Below, piece after piece: positions 15,706-23,725 of a stretch of 38,623 nt of DNA. How positions within the stretch are numbered: position 1 is the stretch's first letter; each line of letters starts with the position of its first letter. The stretch is from positions 1 to 38,623 of the forward strand of contig DWYZ01000152.1 in NCBI GenBank assembly GCA_019118425.1, in the 5' to 3' direction. The position numbers and the translations under genes are program-made. This DNA is from Candidatus Blautia faecavium. GTDB taxonomy: Bacteria > Bacillota > Clostridia > Lachnospirales > Lachnospiraceae. Under the pieces are notes generated by a model. It was given only the letters and a program-made list of their open reading frames with translations, had not been told where the DNA came from and did not search any database.

Positions 15706-16263
15706 ATGATGCCGGAAATTGCGCTGAATATATTGGATGTGGCGGAAAACTCCATCCGGGCCAAGGCGTCTCTTGTAGAGATCAGTGTGTCTGTCCGTCC
15801 GAAAGAGGACAGAATGGAAGTGATCATTCGGGATAATGGCTGCGGAATGGACACGGAACAGGTAAAAAAGGTACAGGATCCTTTTTTTACCACAAGAAAG
15901 ACAAGGAAAGTAGGTCTGGGAGTACCTTTTTTTAAACAGGCTGCAGAGTGCACAGGAGGAACCTTTTCCATCACCTCAGAGAAGGGAAAGGGCACCCAGG
16001 TAAACGCTTCTTTTGTCTTGTCCAGTATAGACCGCATGCCCTTAGGCGACATCAGCGGGACCATACATACACTTGTGGTGTTTCATCCGGATAGGGATTT
16101 TATTTACCGTTATATCTATGATGATAAAAGTTTTGTTCTGGATACCAGGGAAATGAGAGAAATCTTAGGAGATATTTCTTTTCGGGAACCAGAAGTGTCG
16201 TCCTTTTTGTCGGAGTATCTAACGGAAAATAAGCAGACAGTGGACGGCGGCGTGGAAATTTAA
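15706..16263 (+). CDS. GHKL (histidine-kinase-like) ATPase inside the hydrogenase operon
   Basis: 185 residues. The N box (IALNILDVAENSIRAKASLV), the G1 box (IRDNGCGMD), the PFFTTRKTRKVGLGVPFF segment and SEKGKGTQV show a complete HATPase_c domain of residues 1-105. No dimerisation or phospho-acceptor His domain precedes it. The remaining 80 residues (DRMPLGDISGTIHTLVVFH and on) are unassigned. A similar gene sits at the same position in the A. woodii hydrogenase operon, where I recall it was called hydE and was not part of the purified enzyme. That name is shared with a maturase, so I leave the symbol blank. It starts 4 bp after hydC and probably acts in regulation or assembly. Confidence 0.85.
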   Translation: MMPEIALNILDVAENSIRAKASLVEISVSVRPKEDRMEVIIRDNGCGMDTEQVKKVQDPFFTTRKTRKVGLGVPFFKQAAECTGGTFSITSEKGKGTQVNASFVLSSIDRMPLGDISGTIHTLVVFHPDRDFIYRYIYDDKSFVLDTREMREILGDISFREPEVSSFLSEYLTENKQTVDGGVEI

Positions 16264-16284
16264 CCTTAGAAATGGAGGAAGTTT

Positions 16285-16665
16285 ATGAAGACTCTGGAAG
16301 AATTAAAAGCGATCCGAGAAAAAATGGAAGGCAGGATCCATATGCGTTCGGAAGACGAAAAACAGATCCGCGTAGTTGTAGGAATGGCTACCTGCGGAAT
16401 CGCCAGCGGGGCAAGGCCGGTTCTGACGACTCTCTCAGACGCGGTACAGGAATTGGGTCTGGATAATGTAATGGTGACACAGACAGGGTGCATCGGGCTC
16501 TGCCAGTATGAACCCATCGTAGAGGTGATACAGCCTGGAAAAGAAAAAGTAACTTACGTAAAGATGAATCCCGAGAAAGCCATGGAGGTAGTGAGACTGC
16601 ACCTTGTGGACGGACAGGTGGTTACCAAATATACCCTTGGAGCTGAAAAAATAGGAGAAAAATAA
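16285..16665 (+). CDS. hydD: Bifurcating hydrogenase small [2Fe-2S] subunit
   Basis: 126 residues. After a 30-residue helical start, the core VVVGMATCGIASGARPVL and VTQTGCIGLCQYEPIVEV carries the four Cys of a thioredoxin-like [2Fe-2S] domain, homologous to the N-terminal domain of HydB/NuoF. GGAGGA 7 nt upstream supports the ATG. It lies between the ATPase gene and hydB, as in the A. woodii operon, where HydD is a component of the four-subunit enzyme. The Stn-type NuoF homologue at 33218 carries a similar domain fused at its N-terminus. Confidence 0.88.
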   Translation: MKTLEELKAIREKMEGRIHMRSEDEKQIRVVVGMATCGIASGARPVLTTLSDAVQELGLDNVMVTQTGCIGLCQYEPIVEVIQPGKEKVTYVKMNPEKAMEVVRLHLVDGQVVTKYTLGAEKIGEK

Positions 16666-16684
16666 CGAAGAGGAGGCAAAAGAT

Positions 16685-18472
16685 ATGTATCGTTCACATG
16701 TTTTGGTGTGCGGGGGAACCGGATGTACTTCCTCGGGCAGCAAAAAAATCATAGAAAGATTGCAGCAGGAAATTAACGCGGCAGGTCTTGCCATGGAAGT
16801 TGGGGTTGTACAGACCGGATGTTTTGGCCTTTGTGCGCTTGGCCCTATTATGATCGTATATCCGGAAGGTAGTTTTTATTCCATGGTAAAAGAAGAAGAT
16901 ATTCCGGAGATCGTACAGGAACATCTGTTAAAGGGAAGAGTGGTAAAACGTCTTCTCTATGATGAGACGACGAAACAGGAGGAAGTTCTTCCCCTTCAGG
17001 AAACGAAATTCTATAAAAAGCAGAAAAGAGTGGCGCTTAGAAACTGCGGTGTTATAAATCCGGAAAATATTGAAGAATACATAGGTACAAGAGGATACGA
17101 GGCCTTAGGAAAAGTTCTTACCCAAATGACGCCGGATGAAGTCATACAGACTATGCTGGACAGCGGCTTAAGAGGAAGAGGAGGAGCCGGTTTCCCTACA
17201 GGTCTGAAATGGAAATTCGCAAAGCAGAATGACGCGGATCAGAAATATGTGTGCTGCAATGCAGACGAGGGCGATCCTGGGGCATTTATGGACCGTTCCA
17301 TCCTGGAGGGCGATCCTCATGTGGTTTTAGAGGCAATGGCTATTGCCGGATACGCCATCGGCGCTTCCCAGGGATATATTTATGTACGTGCGGAATATCC
17401 CATTGCGGTAAAGCGGCTTCAGATCGCAATTGACCAGGCAAGAGAGTACGGTCTGCTGGGAAAAGATATTTTCAGCAGCGGCTTTGATTTTGATATTGAG
17501 CTCCGTCTTGGCGCGGGGGCTTTCGTATGCGGTGAGGAGACGGCTCTTATGACTTCCATCGAGGGCCGCAGAGGAGAACCCCGTCCCCGTCCGCCGTTTC
17601 CGGCATTAAAAGGTCTGTTCCAGAAACCGACAATTCTGAACAATGTGGAGACCTATGCCAATGTGCCAAGGATCATCTTAAACGGACCGGAATGGTTCGC
17701 CTCCATGGGAACAGAAAAATCCAAAGGAACGAAGGTATTTGCCCTTGGCGGAAAGATTAACAACACAGGTCTTGTGGAAATTCCTATGGGAACAACCCTC
17801 CGTGAGATCATCGAGGAGATCGGAGGCGGCATTCCTAACGGAAAGAAATTTAAGGCGGCTCAGACGGGAGGTCCGTCCGGCGGATGTATCCCAGCGGAGA
17901 AGATGGATGTTCCCATTGACTACGATAACCTGATCGCGATCGGCTCCATGATGGGATCCGGCGGACTGATCGTTATGGACGAGGATACCTGTATGGTGGA
18001 TATCGCCAAGTTTTTCCTTGAATTTACTGTAGATGAGTCCTGCGGAAAATGTGCTCCCTGCCGTATCGGTACCAGGCGTATGCTGGAAATCCTGGAAAAA
18101 ATCACGAAAGGCCAGGGAACCATGGAAGATCTGGATAAACTGGAAGAGCTCTGCGAGCATTTGAAAGCCAATTCTCTTTGTGCTCTGGGTCAGACAGCGC
18201 CGAATCCTGTAATTTCTACTTTGCGGTATTTCCGGGACGAGTACATTGCTCATATCGTAGATAAAAAATGTCCTGCAGGCGTCTGTAAGGATCTGCTCCA
18301 GTACAGGATCGATGCGGACAAGTGTAAAGGCTGTACCTTGTGTGCAAGAGTATGTCCAAACGGAGCGATCATCGGTGAGAAGAAACAGCCTCATATGATC
18401 AATCAGGATAAGTGTGTGAAATGTGGCGCTTGTATGGAAAAATGCCGCTTCGGCGCGATTTATAAAGAGTAA
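16685..18472 (+). CDS. hydB: Bifurcating hydrogenase NuoF-like subunit, NADH and FMN site
   Basis: 595 residues. Domain order: N-terminal thioredoxin-like [2Fe-2S] domain (VLVCGGTGCTSSGS, VVQTGCFGLCALGPI; residues 1-95), the FMN/NADH Rossmann domain (GLRGRGGAGFPTGLKW near 160, NADEGDPGAFMDRS near 190, GAGAFVCGEETALM near 275), the NuoF [4Fe-4S] site (SCGKCAPCRIGTRR near 450) and two C-terminal ferredoxin-like [4Fe-4S] motifs (CKGCTLCARVCP, CVKCGACMEKCR). HydB holds the FMN where bifurcation is proposed. AGAGGAGG precedes the ATG, and its stop codon abuts the RBS of hydA. Confidence 0.95.
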   Translation: MYRSHVLVCGGTGCTSSGSKKIIERLQQEINAAGLAMEVGVVQTGCFGLCALGPIMIVYPEGSFYSMVKEEDIPEIVQEHLLKGRVVKRLLYDETTKQEEVLPLQETKFYKKQKRVALRNCGVINPENIEEYIGTRGYEALGKVLTQMTPDEVIQTMLDSGLRGRGGAGFPTGLKWKFAKQNDADQKYVCCNADEGDPGAFMDRSILEGDPHVVLEAMAIAGYAIGASQGYIYVRAEYPIAVKRLQIAIDQAREYGLLGKDIFSSGFDFDIELRLGAGAFVCGEETALMTSIEGRRGEPRPRPPFPALKGLFQKPTILNNVETYANVPRIILNGPEWFASMGTEKSKGTKVFALGGKINNTGLVEIPMGTTLREIIEEIGGGIPNGKKFKAAQTGGPSGGCIPAEKMDVPIDYDNLIAIGSMMGSGGLIVMDEDTCMVDIAKFFLEFTVDESCGKCAPCRIGTRRMLEILEKITKGQGTMEDLDKLEELCEHLKANSLCALGQTAPNPVISTLRYFRDEYIAHIVDKKCPAGVCKDLLQYRIDADKCKGCTLCARVCPNGAIIGEKKQPHMINQDKCVKCGACMEKCRFGAIYKE

Positions 18473-18486
18473 TGGAGGAAGCAAAC

Positions 18487-20229
18487 ATGGAAAACGTGAA
18501 TCTTAAGATAAATGGTATCAGTGTATCCGCACCTGCCGACTCTACCATTCTTGAGGCGGCGCATATTGCAGGGATAAAGATCCCTACCCTTTGTTATTTA
18601 AAGGAGATCAATGAGATCGGTGCCTGCCGCATGTGTGTGGTAGAGGTCAAGGGTGCGAGGAATCTTGTGGCAGCCTGCGTGTATCCGGTAAGTGAAGGAA
18701 TGGAAGTGCAGACGAATACGCCCCGGCTGTTAAAATCCAGGAAGCGTACGCTTCAGCTTCTTTTATCCAACCATGATAAAAACTGTCTTTCCTGTGTACG
18801 GAGCGGAAACTGCGAACTGCAGCAGCTTTGTAGAGAGCTGGGCGTGGATGATGAAAATTACTTTGCAGGAGAAAAGAATGAATATGAGCTGGATACTTCC
18901 GCTGCACATATGGTCCGTGACAATAACAAATGTATTCTCTGCAGGCGCTGCAGCGCAGTGTGTGAAAAAGTGCAGGCAGTAGGGATCATCGGTCCCAATA
19001 AAAGAGGCTTTGCTTCTTATATCGGAACAGCCTTTGACATCCCTCTCGGTGAGACAAGCTGCGTATCCTGCGGACAGTGTATTGCGGCCTGTCCTACAGG
19101 TGCCCTTTATGAAAAGGATAACATCGGGGAGGTGCTGGATGCCATCGCGGATCCTTCCAAACATGTGGTGGTACAGACTGCGCCTTCTGTCCGGGCAGCT
19201 CTTGGAGAAGAATTTGGCTATCCCATGGGAACGGATGTGGAAGGAAAAATGGCGGCGGCTCTTAGAAGGATCGGATTTGACAAGGTATTTGACACAGATT
19301 TCGGAGCGGATCTTACCATTATGGAGGAAGCCAATGAATTTCTTGACAGAGTGAAAAACGGCGGCGTTCTTCCAATGATCACCTCCTGCTCTCCGGGATG
19401 GGTGAAATACTGCGAGCATTATTATCCGGATCAGCTTTCCCATCTTTCCAGCTGTAAATCTCCGCAGCAGATGTTCGGGGCAGTCACAAAGACTTATTAC
19501 GCAGAAAAAATGGGACTGGATCCAAAGAATATCGTCTGCGTCAGCGTGATGCCCTGTACAGCTAAGAAATTCGAGATCGGACGTCCGGATCAGGATGCGG
19601 CCGGGGTGCCGGATGTGGATATTTCCATTACCACCAGAGAACTTGCCCGCATGATCAAACGTCTGGGTATTGATTTTACCTCTCTTGGGGAGGAAGGCTT
19701 TGACGATCCTCTCGGAGAATCTACCGGTGCAGGAGTGATCTTCGGAGCCACCGGCGGTGTTATGGAAGCGGCTCTCCGTACAGCAGTAGAAACGCTTACC
19801 GGAGAAGAGCTTTCTAACGTAGAATTTAATGAGGTACGCGGAACGGAAGGCATCAAGGAAGCGGTATACCATGTGGCCGGAATGGACATAAAGGTTGCGG
19901 TAGCTTCCGGAGTGACCAATGCAAAGATCATTATGGATAAGATCCGGGCAGGAGAAGCGGACTATCATTTCGTTGAGATCATGTGCTGCCCGGGCGGATG
20001 CGTAAACGGAGGCGGACAGCCTCAGGTGCCGGGCTATATCCGGAACTTTAGCGACGTACGTGCAGTCCGCGCGAAAGCTCTGTATAAGAACGATGAGAAG
20101 AAGGCGATCCGTAAATCTCATGAGAACCCGTCTATCAAGAAATTGTATGAAGAATTTTTAGGACAGCCGGGAAGTGAAAAAGCACATCATATCCTTCATA
20201 CATCCTATGTGAAGAGGAGTATTAATTAA
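18487..20229 (+). CDS. hydA: Bifurcating [FeFe]-hydrogenase catalytic subunit
   Basis: 580 residues. Domains: plant-type [2Fe-2S] (1-75; CYLKEINEIGACRMCVVEV), the His-ligated [4Fe-4S] segment (SNHDKNCLSCVRSGNC), two [4Fe-4S] motifs (CILCRRCSAVCE, CVSCGQCIAACP) and the H-cluster domain. L1 reads TSCSPGW, L2 reads MPCTAKKFE and L3 reads EIMCCPGGCVNGGGQP. The Ser in L1 is a variant I recall from multimeric bifurcating enzymes. The C-terminal SSU-type tail (ALYKNDEKKAIRKSHENP) is present. It makes or uses H2 in the cytoplasm. The ATG at 18487 has GGAGGAA 6 nt upstream; the track start at 18472 overlaps the hydB stop. Maturation genes hydEFG are not in the window. Confidence 0.96.
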   Translation: MENVNLKINGISVSAPADSTILEAAHIAGIKIPTLCYLKEINEIGACRMCVVEVKGARNLVAACVYPVSEGMEVQTNTPRLLKSRKRTLQLLLSNHDKNCLSCVRSGNCELQQLCRELGVDDENYFAGEKNEYELDTSAAHMVRDNNKCILCRRCSAVCEKVQAVGIIGPNKRGFASYIGTAFDIPLGETSCVSCGQCIAACPTGALYEKDNIGEVLDAIADPSKHVVVQTAPSVRAALGEEFGYPMGTDVEGKMAAALRRIGFDKVFDTDFGADLTIMEEANEFLDRVKNGGVLPMITSCSPGWVKYCEHYYPDQLSHLSSCKSPQQMFGAVTKTYYAEKMGLDPKNIVCVSVMPCTAKKFEIGRPDQDAAGVPDVDISITTRELARMIKRLGIDFTSLGEEGFDDPLGESTGAGVIFGATGGVMEAALRTAVETLTGEELSNVEFNEVRGTEGIKEAVYHVAGMDIKVAVASGVTNAKIIMDKIRAGEADYHFVEIMCCPGGCVNGGGQPQVPGYIRNFSDVRAVRAKALYKNDEKKAIRKSHENPSIKKLYEEFLGQPGSEKAHHILHTSYVKRSIN

Positions 20230-20231
20230 AA

Positions 20232-21944
20232 TTGAAGGTAATAGATTTTCGTGATGCAAGCTGCAGGCATTGCTATAAGTGCGTGAGAAACTGCAGCGTA
20301 AAAGCCATTTCCGTAAAAAATGCCCAGGCACACATTATTACGGAAAATTGTATCCACTGCGGTCACTGCCTGGAAGTCTGTCCCCAAAACGCCAAGACTT
20401 TTTCCAGTGATCTTGACCGGATAAAAAGCTGGCTCAGGCAGGGGACAAAAATCGTGGTTTCCATTGCCCCTTCTTATTTGAGCGTACTTTCCTATGATAA
20501 ACCGGGGCAGGTAGTGGACGCTCTTTTACGCCTGGGATTTTATGAGGTGCGTGAGACAGCGGAAGGCGCTGCCTATGTGACAAGAGAATACCAGAAGCTG
20601 ATCAAAGAGGGCGGCATGAAAAACATCATTACCACCTGCTGTCCCAGCGTGAACGACCTGGTGGAAAAATATTATCCCAGCCTTGCCTCACAGATGGCTC
20701 CGGTGGTGTCGCCTATGATCGCCCATGGGCGCCTTATTAAAAAGATATATAAGGATACGGTAAAGGTTGTGTTTTTAGGCCCCTGTATAGCGAAAAAGGC
20801 GGAAGCAGAGGGGGACGAAAGAGTCGCAGGAGCGATCGATGCCATCCTTACCTTTGATGAATTGACAGAATGGCTGAAGGCAGAAGGAATCCGCATCATT
20901 GACTGTGAGGAAAAAGCCCTCGGCAATCCCAATCCGGAGGTGAACCGCCTGTATCCTGTAAGCGGCGGTATCGTAAAATCCGTTTTGGCGGAGGAAGAGG
21001 CGGAGAACTACAAAAAGGTATATGTGGATGGCCTCAATGCCTGCATGGAACTATTTGAAAGTATGGAAAGGGACGAGATAAGCGGCTGTTTTTTAGAGGT
21101 AAATATTTGTGAGGGAGGCTGCATTAAAGGGCCTGCCTCACATAATTGGAACCGTTCCTTTGTAAAGGGAAAGCTGAAGGTGGAAAGCTATGTACCCAGG
21201 GAGACTGCGCCTAGGCAGGAAACACCGGATGTGGAAATGGAGAAACATTTCTGCGACCGGAGGATCAAGGAGCCTGTGCCTTCTGAGCGGGAGCTTTCAG
21301 GCATTTTGCATGCTATGGGAAAATATACAAAAGAAGATGAGCTGAACTGCGGGGCCTGCGGCTATCCTTCCTGCCGGGCAAAGGCAGAGGCTGTTTATAG
21401 GAATAAGGCGGAGATCAGCATGTGCCTGCCTTATGCCCTGGCTCAGGCGGAATCTATGTCCAATGTGATCCTGGATGCTACGCCTAATCTGAATTTCGTG
21501 GTAGACCGGGAACTTAGGATACGGGAATGCAATAAGAGGGCCCAGGAATTTCTGAACATTTCCAGAGAAGAGGCATTGGAAAGCTATATATTTGAATATA
21601 TCAATGAAGAGGACGTGGAAGAGGTATTTAAAGAAAAGGCTCCTGTGATACGTAAAAAGCTGGATTTAAAGGAGCTTGGCATCATCGCTTTAGAGACCGT
21701 AGTGTATATTGAGAAAAAAGACTGTGTCCTTGTGATCCTTCAGGACGTGACGCGGGAGGAGAAGGCAAGGGAACAGAGGTTTAAGCAGAAACTGGAAACC
21801 ATGGAGATCGCCCAGCAGGTGATCAATAAGCAGATGATGGTGGCCCAGGAGATCGCAGGGCTTTTAGGAGAGACTACAGCGGAAACAAAGGTAACCCTTA
21901 CAAAGCTTCGGGATTCTGTCCTTTCAGAGGAAGAGGGGGATTAG
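20232..21944 (+). CDS. hydS: Putative sensory [FeFe]-hydrogenase with PAS domain
   Basis: 570 residues. Two [4Fe-4S] motifs (CRHCYKCVRNCS, CIHCGHCLEVCP), a hydrogenase H-domain (L1 TTCCPSVND, L2 GPCIAKKAE, L3 NICEGGCIKGP, which lacks the GGGQP of catalytic enzymes), a further Fe-S motif (LNCGACGYPSCRAKAE near 372), a PAS domain (about 405-495) and a C-terminal helix suited to dimerisation. This is the layout of group C/HydS proteins, proposed H2 sensors. The start is a TTG 2 bp after hydA, behind GAGGAG, so it is in the same operon. The SpoIIE phosphatase gene follows after 1 bp, so H2 or redox binding is likely to control that enzyme (inference). Confidence 0.9.
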   Translation: MKVIDFRDASCRHCYKCVRNCSVKAISVKNAQAHIITENCIHCGHCLEVCPQNAKTFSSDLDRIKSWLRQGTKIVVSIAPSYLSVLSYDKPGQVVDALLRLGFYEVRETAEGAAYVTREYQKLIKEGGMKNIITTCCPSVNDLVEKYYPSLASQMAPVVSPMIAHGRLIKKIYKDTVKVVFLGPCIAKKAEAEGDERVAGAIDAILTFDELTEWLKAEGIRIIDCEEKALGNPNPEVNRLYPVSGGIVKSVLAEEEAENYKKVYVDGLNACMELFESMERDEISGCFLEVNICEGGCIKGPASHNWNRSFVKGKLKVESYVPRETAPRQETPDVEMEKHFCDRRIKEPVPSERELSGILHAMGKYTKEDELNCGACGYPSCRAKAEAVYRNKAEISMCLPYALAQAESMSNVILDATPNLNFVVDRELRIRECNKRAQEFLNISREEALESYIFEYINEEDVEEVFKEKAPVIRKKLDLKELGIIALETVVYIEKKDCVLVILQDVTREEKAREQRFKQKLETMEIAQQVINKQMMVAQEIAGLLGETTAETKVTLTKLRDSVLSEEEGD

Positions 21945-21945
21945 G

Positions 21946-23118
21946 ATGAATGTCTGTATCGATGCGGCATGGAAAAGCCTGAACAAATTTGAAGAGGAGC
22001 TTTGCGGGGATAAGGTGGAAGTACATAAAACAGAGACGTCAGATATCGTGATCCTGGCGGACGGCATGGGAAGCGGGGTAAAGGCAAATATACTGGCGAC
22101 CCTTACCTCTAAAATCCTGGGGACTATGTTTTTAGAAGGCGCTTCCATTGAGGACTGTGTGGAGACCATAGCTAAGACGCTGCCTGTCTGTCAGGAAAGA
22201 AAAACCGCATACGCTACCTTCAGTATCCTGCAGATTTTTCATGACGGAAACGCTTACCTTGCGGAGTTTGATAATCCAGTGTGCGTGTTTGTGCGGGATG
22301 GAAAGATCGTGGATTATCCCTATACAGAGCGGATCATAGAGGAGAAGAAAATCCGGGAATACCGTTTTCGCGTACAAAAGAACGACTGTTTTGTGCTTAT
22401 GAGCGATGGAGTGATCTATGCAGGGGCTGGGGAAATCCTGAATTTCGGGTGGACCTGGGAAAATATGGCAGAGTATACGCTGAAGTGTACCAGGCAGACA
22501 CTTTCTGCCGCCCGTTTGGCCAGTCTTTTAAGCGATGCCTGCAATGATCTGTATGAGCAGAAGCCGGGAGATGACACGACTGTGGCTGTGGTGCGGGTAC
22601 GTGAGCGCCAGGTAGTGAATATCTTTACCGGTCCTCCTGAGAAAAAAGAAGACGATGAGCGGCTTATGTATGATTTTATGCATTCTCCGGGAAGGAAGAT
22701 CGTCTGCGGCGGGACTACGGCGAATATCGCGGCGCGTGTTTTAGGAAAAGAGATCGTTACTTCTGTAAATTATGCCAATCCGGATGTTCCCCCCACGGCG
22801 TCCCTTGAGGGAATCGACCTGGTAACGGAGGGGGTTCTGACTCTTGGAAAAACCTTAAAGCTTTTAAAGCGTTATGCGGAAGATGATTTTGACGTGGATT
22901 TCTTTGATGAGCTGGATGCGGATAATGGAGCGTCCCGTCTGGCAAAGATCATAATAGAAGAATGTACGGACCTTTGTCTTTTTGTGGGAAGAGCGGTGAA
23001 TACCGCCCACAAGGATTCCAGCCTGCCCTTTGATCTGAGCATGCGGATGAATCTGGTGGAGCAGTTAAAAGAGACGGCAGAGAAGCTGGACCGGCAGGTG
23101 ACAGTGTCTTATTACTAG
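21946..23118 (+). CDS. SpoIIE/PP2C-type Ser/Thr phosphatase
   Basis: 390 residues. The N-terminal PP2C-like domain (about 1-225) has the metal-binding IVILADGMGSGVKANILA, TAYATFSILQI, FVLMSDGVIYAGAG and the terminal PGDDTTVAVVRV. These match the phosphatase domain of SpoIIE and RsbU. The C-terminal 160 residues (KIVCGGTTANIAARVLGKEI, then EGIDLVTEGVLTLGKTLKLL) form a conserved-looking extra domain that I cannot name. It lies 1 bp after the PAS-containing sensory hydrogenase and ends the operon. PP2C phosphatases of this class dephosphorylate anti-sigma antagonists. Here the substrate may be a DRTGG or ATPase-linked protein, which is an inference. Confidence 0.9.
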   Translation: MNVCIDAAWKSLNKFEEELCGDKVEVHKTETSDIVILADGMGSGVKANILATLTSKILGTMFLEGASIEDCVETIAKTLPVCQERKTAYATFSILQIFHDGNAYLAEFDNPVCVFVRDGKIVDYPYTERIIEEKKIREYRFRVQKNDCFVLMSDGVIYAGAGEILNFGWTWENMAEYTLKCTRQTLSAARLASLLSDACNDLYEQKPGDDTTVAVVRVRERQVVNIFTGPPEKKEDDERLMYDFMHSPGRKIVCGGTTANIAARVLGKEIVTSVNYANPDVPPTASLEGIDLVTEGVLTLGKTLKLLKRYAEDDFDVDFFDELDADNGASRLAKIIIEECTDLCLFVGRAVNTAHKDSSLPFDLSMRMNLVEQLKETAEKLDRQVTVSYY

Positions 23119-23124
23119 GATGAT

Positions 23125-23171
23125 CATACAGGCCCGAATCATGCAGCAGGTGTGTGGTTCGGGCCTGTATG
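23125..23171 (+). terminator. Hairpin after the hydrogenase operon, partly built from a repeat copy
   Basis: Arms ATACAGGCCCGAA (23126-23138) and TTCGGGCCTGTAT (23158-23170) pair perfectly and extend by one C-G. There is no U-tract, so it may block 3' exonuclease rather than terminate. GCAGCAGGTGTGTGGTTCGGG (23143-23163) matches the reverse strand of the dispersed palindrome at 19 of 21 positions. Confidence 0.65.
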
Positions 23172-23212
23172 CAACCTGATTAAAAGGAACATAGGAAAAA
23201 GAAAAGATTGCC

Positions 23213-23240
23213 CAAAATGGGCTGAAATGATACAATAAAT
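23213..23240 (+). promoter_or_regulatory. Promoter of the tiny toxin gene
   Basis: TTGCCC near 23210-23215, a 17-bp spacer and TACAAT near 23231-23236 place the start at about 23240. The mRNA would then begin with AAGAACAACCG, the same sequence as the start of the antisense RNA. Confidence 0.65.
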
Positions 23241-23500
23241 AAGAACAACCGTGTTGCAGGGTGGCTGACCTCTATTCTTACATAGAATGGGGGTAGTGCT
23301 GATGGACAAGAAACATTTTGATTTCAAAAACTTGATGGCCTTTGGTATGTTCATCCTGGCATTGCTGACATTCGTATTTACGTTTATCAGATAATGTTTT
23401 AAAGCATAGAAAAACCACCCTCATAACTTTGACCGGTTTAGGGTGGCATTTCTATGTACACTTTTTAACTTGGTCAACCACTTTGTGGGCGGTTGTTCTT
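23241..23500. repeat. Inverted repeat at both ends of the toxin locus
   Basis: The 5' arm at 23241-23270 starts AAGAACAACCG and ends CTGACC. The 3' arm at 23472-23500 starts GGTCAACCAC and ends CGGTTGTTCTT. The outer 11 bp pair perfectly, with further pairing at GGTCA and CCAC. In the toxin mRNA this would fold the 5' leader onto the 3' end. Confidence 0.7.
23302..23394 (+). CDS. Putative holin-like toxin peptide, 30 aa (type I toxin-antitoxin)
   Basis: This ORF is absent from the track. It encodes a short basic head (MDKKHFDFKN) and one hydrophobic helix (FGMFILALLTFVFTFIR) that closely follows the consensus of the Firmicutes 'putative holin-like toxin' peptides (TxpA/BsrG relatives). GGGGGT 7 nt upstream can serve as the ribosome site. 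In-frame starts at 23287 (ATG) and 23296 (GTG) are possible. Such peptides insert in the membrane and are silenced by an antisense RNA. A promoter upstream, a convergent promoter downstream and a terminator for the antisense strand support this. Overexpression toxicity is inferred from the family. Confidence 0.72.
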   Translation: MDKKHFDFKNLMAFGMFILALLTFVFTFIR

Positions 23501-23503
23501 TCT
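23405..23503 (-). ncRNA. Predicted cis-antisense RNA opposing the toxin mRNA 3' end
   Basis: On the minus strand TTGTAA (23538-23533), a 17-bp spacer and TATAAT (23515-23510) predict a start near 23503. About 85-100 nt downstream a hairpin (CCACCCT/AGGGTGG arms at 23446-23440 and 23421-23415) is followed by five U. The RNA would overlap the 3' part of the toxin transcript. Its first 11 or so bases are identical to the first bases of the toxin mRNA because the ends form an inverted repeat. Seen as sequence signals only; transcription is untested. Confidence 0.65.
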
Positions 23504-23509
23504 ATTTGT

Positions 23510-23538
23510 ATTATAAAGCACACTGAAATAAATTACAA
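23510..23538 (-). promoter_or_regulatory. Antisense RNA promoter
   Basis: TTGTAA and TATAAT on the minus strand with 17-bp spacing. This is stronger than the opposing toxin promoter, as expected if the antisense RNA is in excess. Confidence 0.68.
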
Positions 23539-23603
23539 CAGAAATTTGATGTTTGTGGTGCAATCCCTTATATTCCATTATCGTCCCATTTTAGGATTGT
23601 AAA

Positions 23604-23665
23604 CGAGTGTTATATGTTACACTCGAACCACGCACCTGCTGCGTGGTTACGAGCCAATATGATTC
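23604..23665. repeat. Dispersed palindromic repeat, full copy 2
   Basis: AACCACGCA-CCTGC-TGCGTGGTT with outer CTCG/CGAG pairs (23622-23653), preceded by GTTATATGTTACACT and followed by CCAATATGATTCA. Homologous to copy 1 at 11546-11605. The 8-bp direct repeat AAACGAGT flanks it (23601-23608 and 23669-23676). Confidence 0.8.
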
Positions 23666-23725
23666 AATAAACGAGTCGTTCAGTCACAGGGCATTTGCGG
23701 AAAGCCTTGAAAAAAGGAGTTTTTC

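Noticed and set aside
18763-20121. 452-aa minus-strand ORF
   Set aside because: Lies wholly within hydA, is His/Cys/Arg-rich, and has no ribosome site; a shadow of the hydA reading frame.
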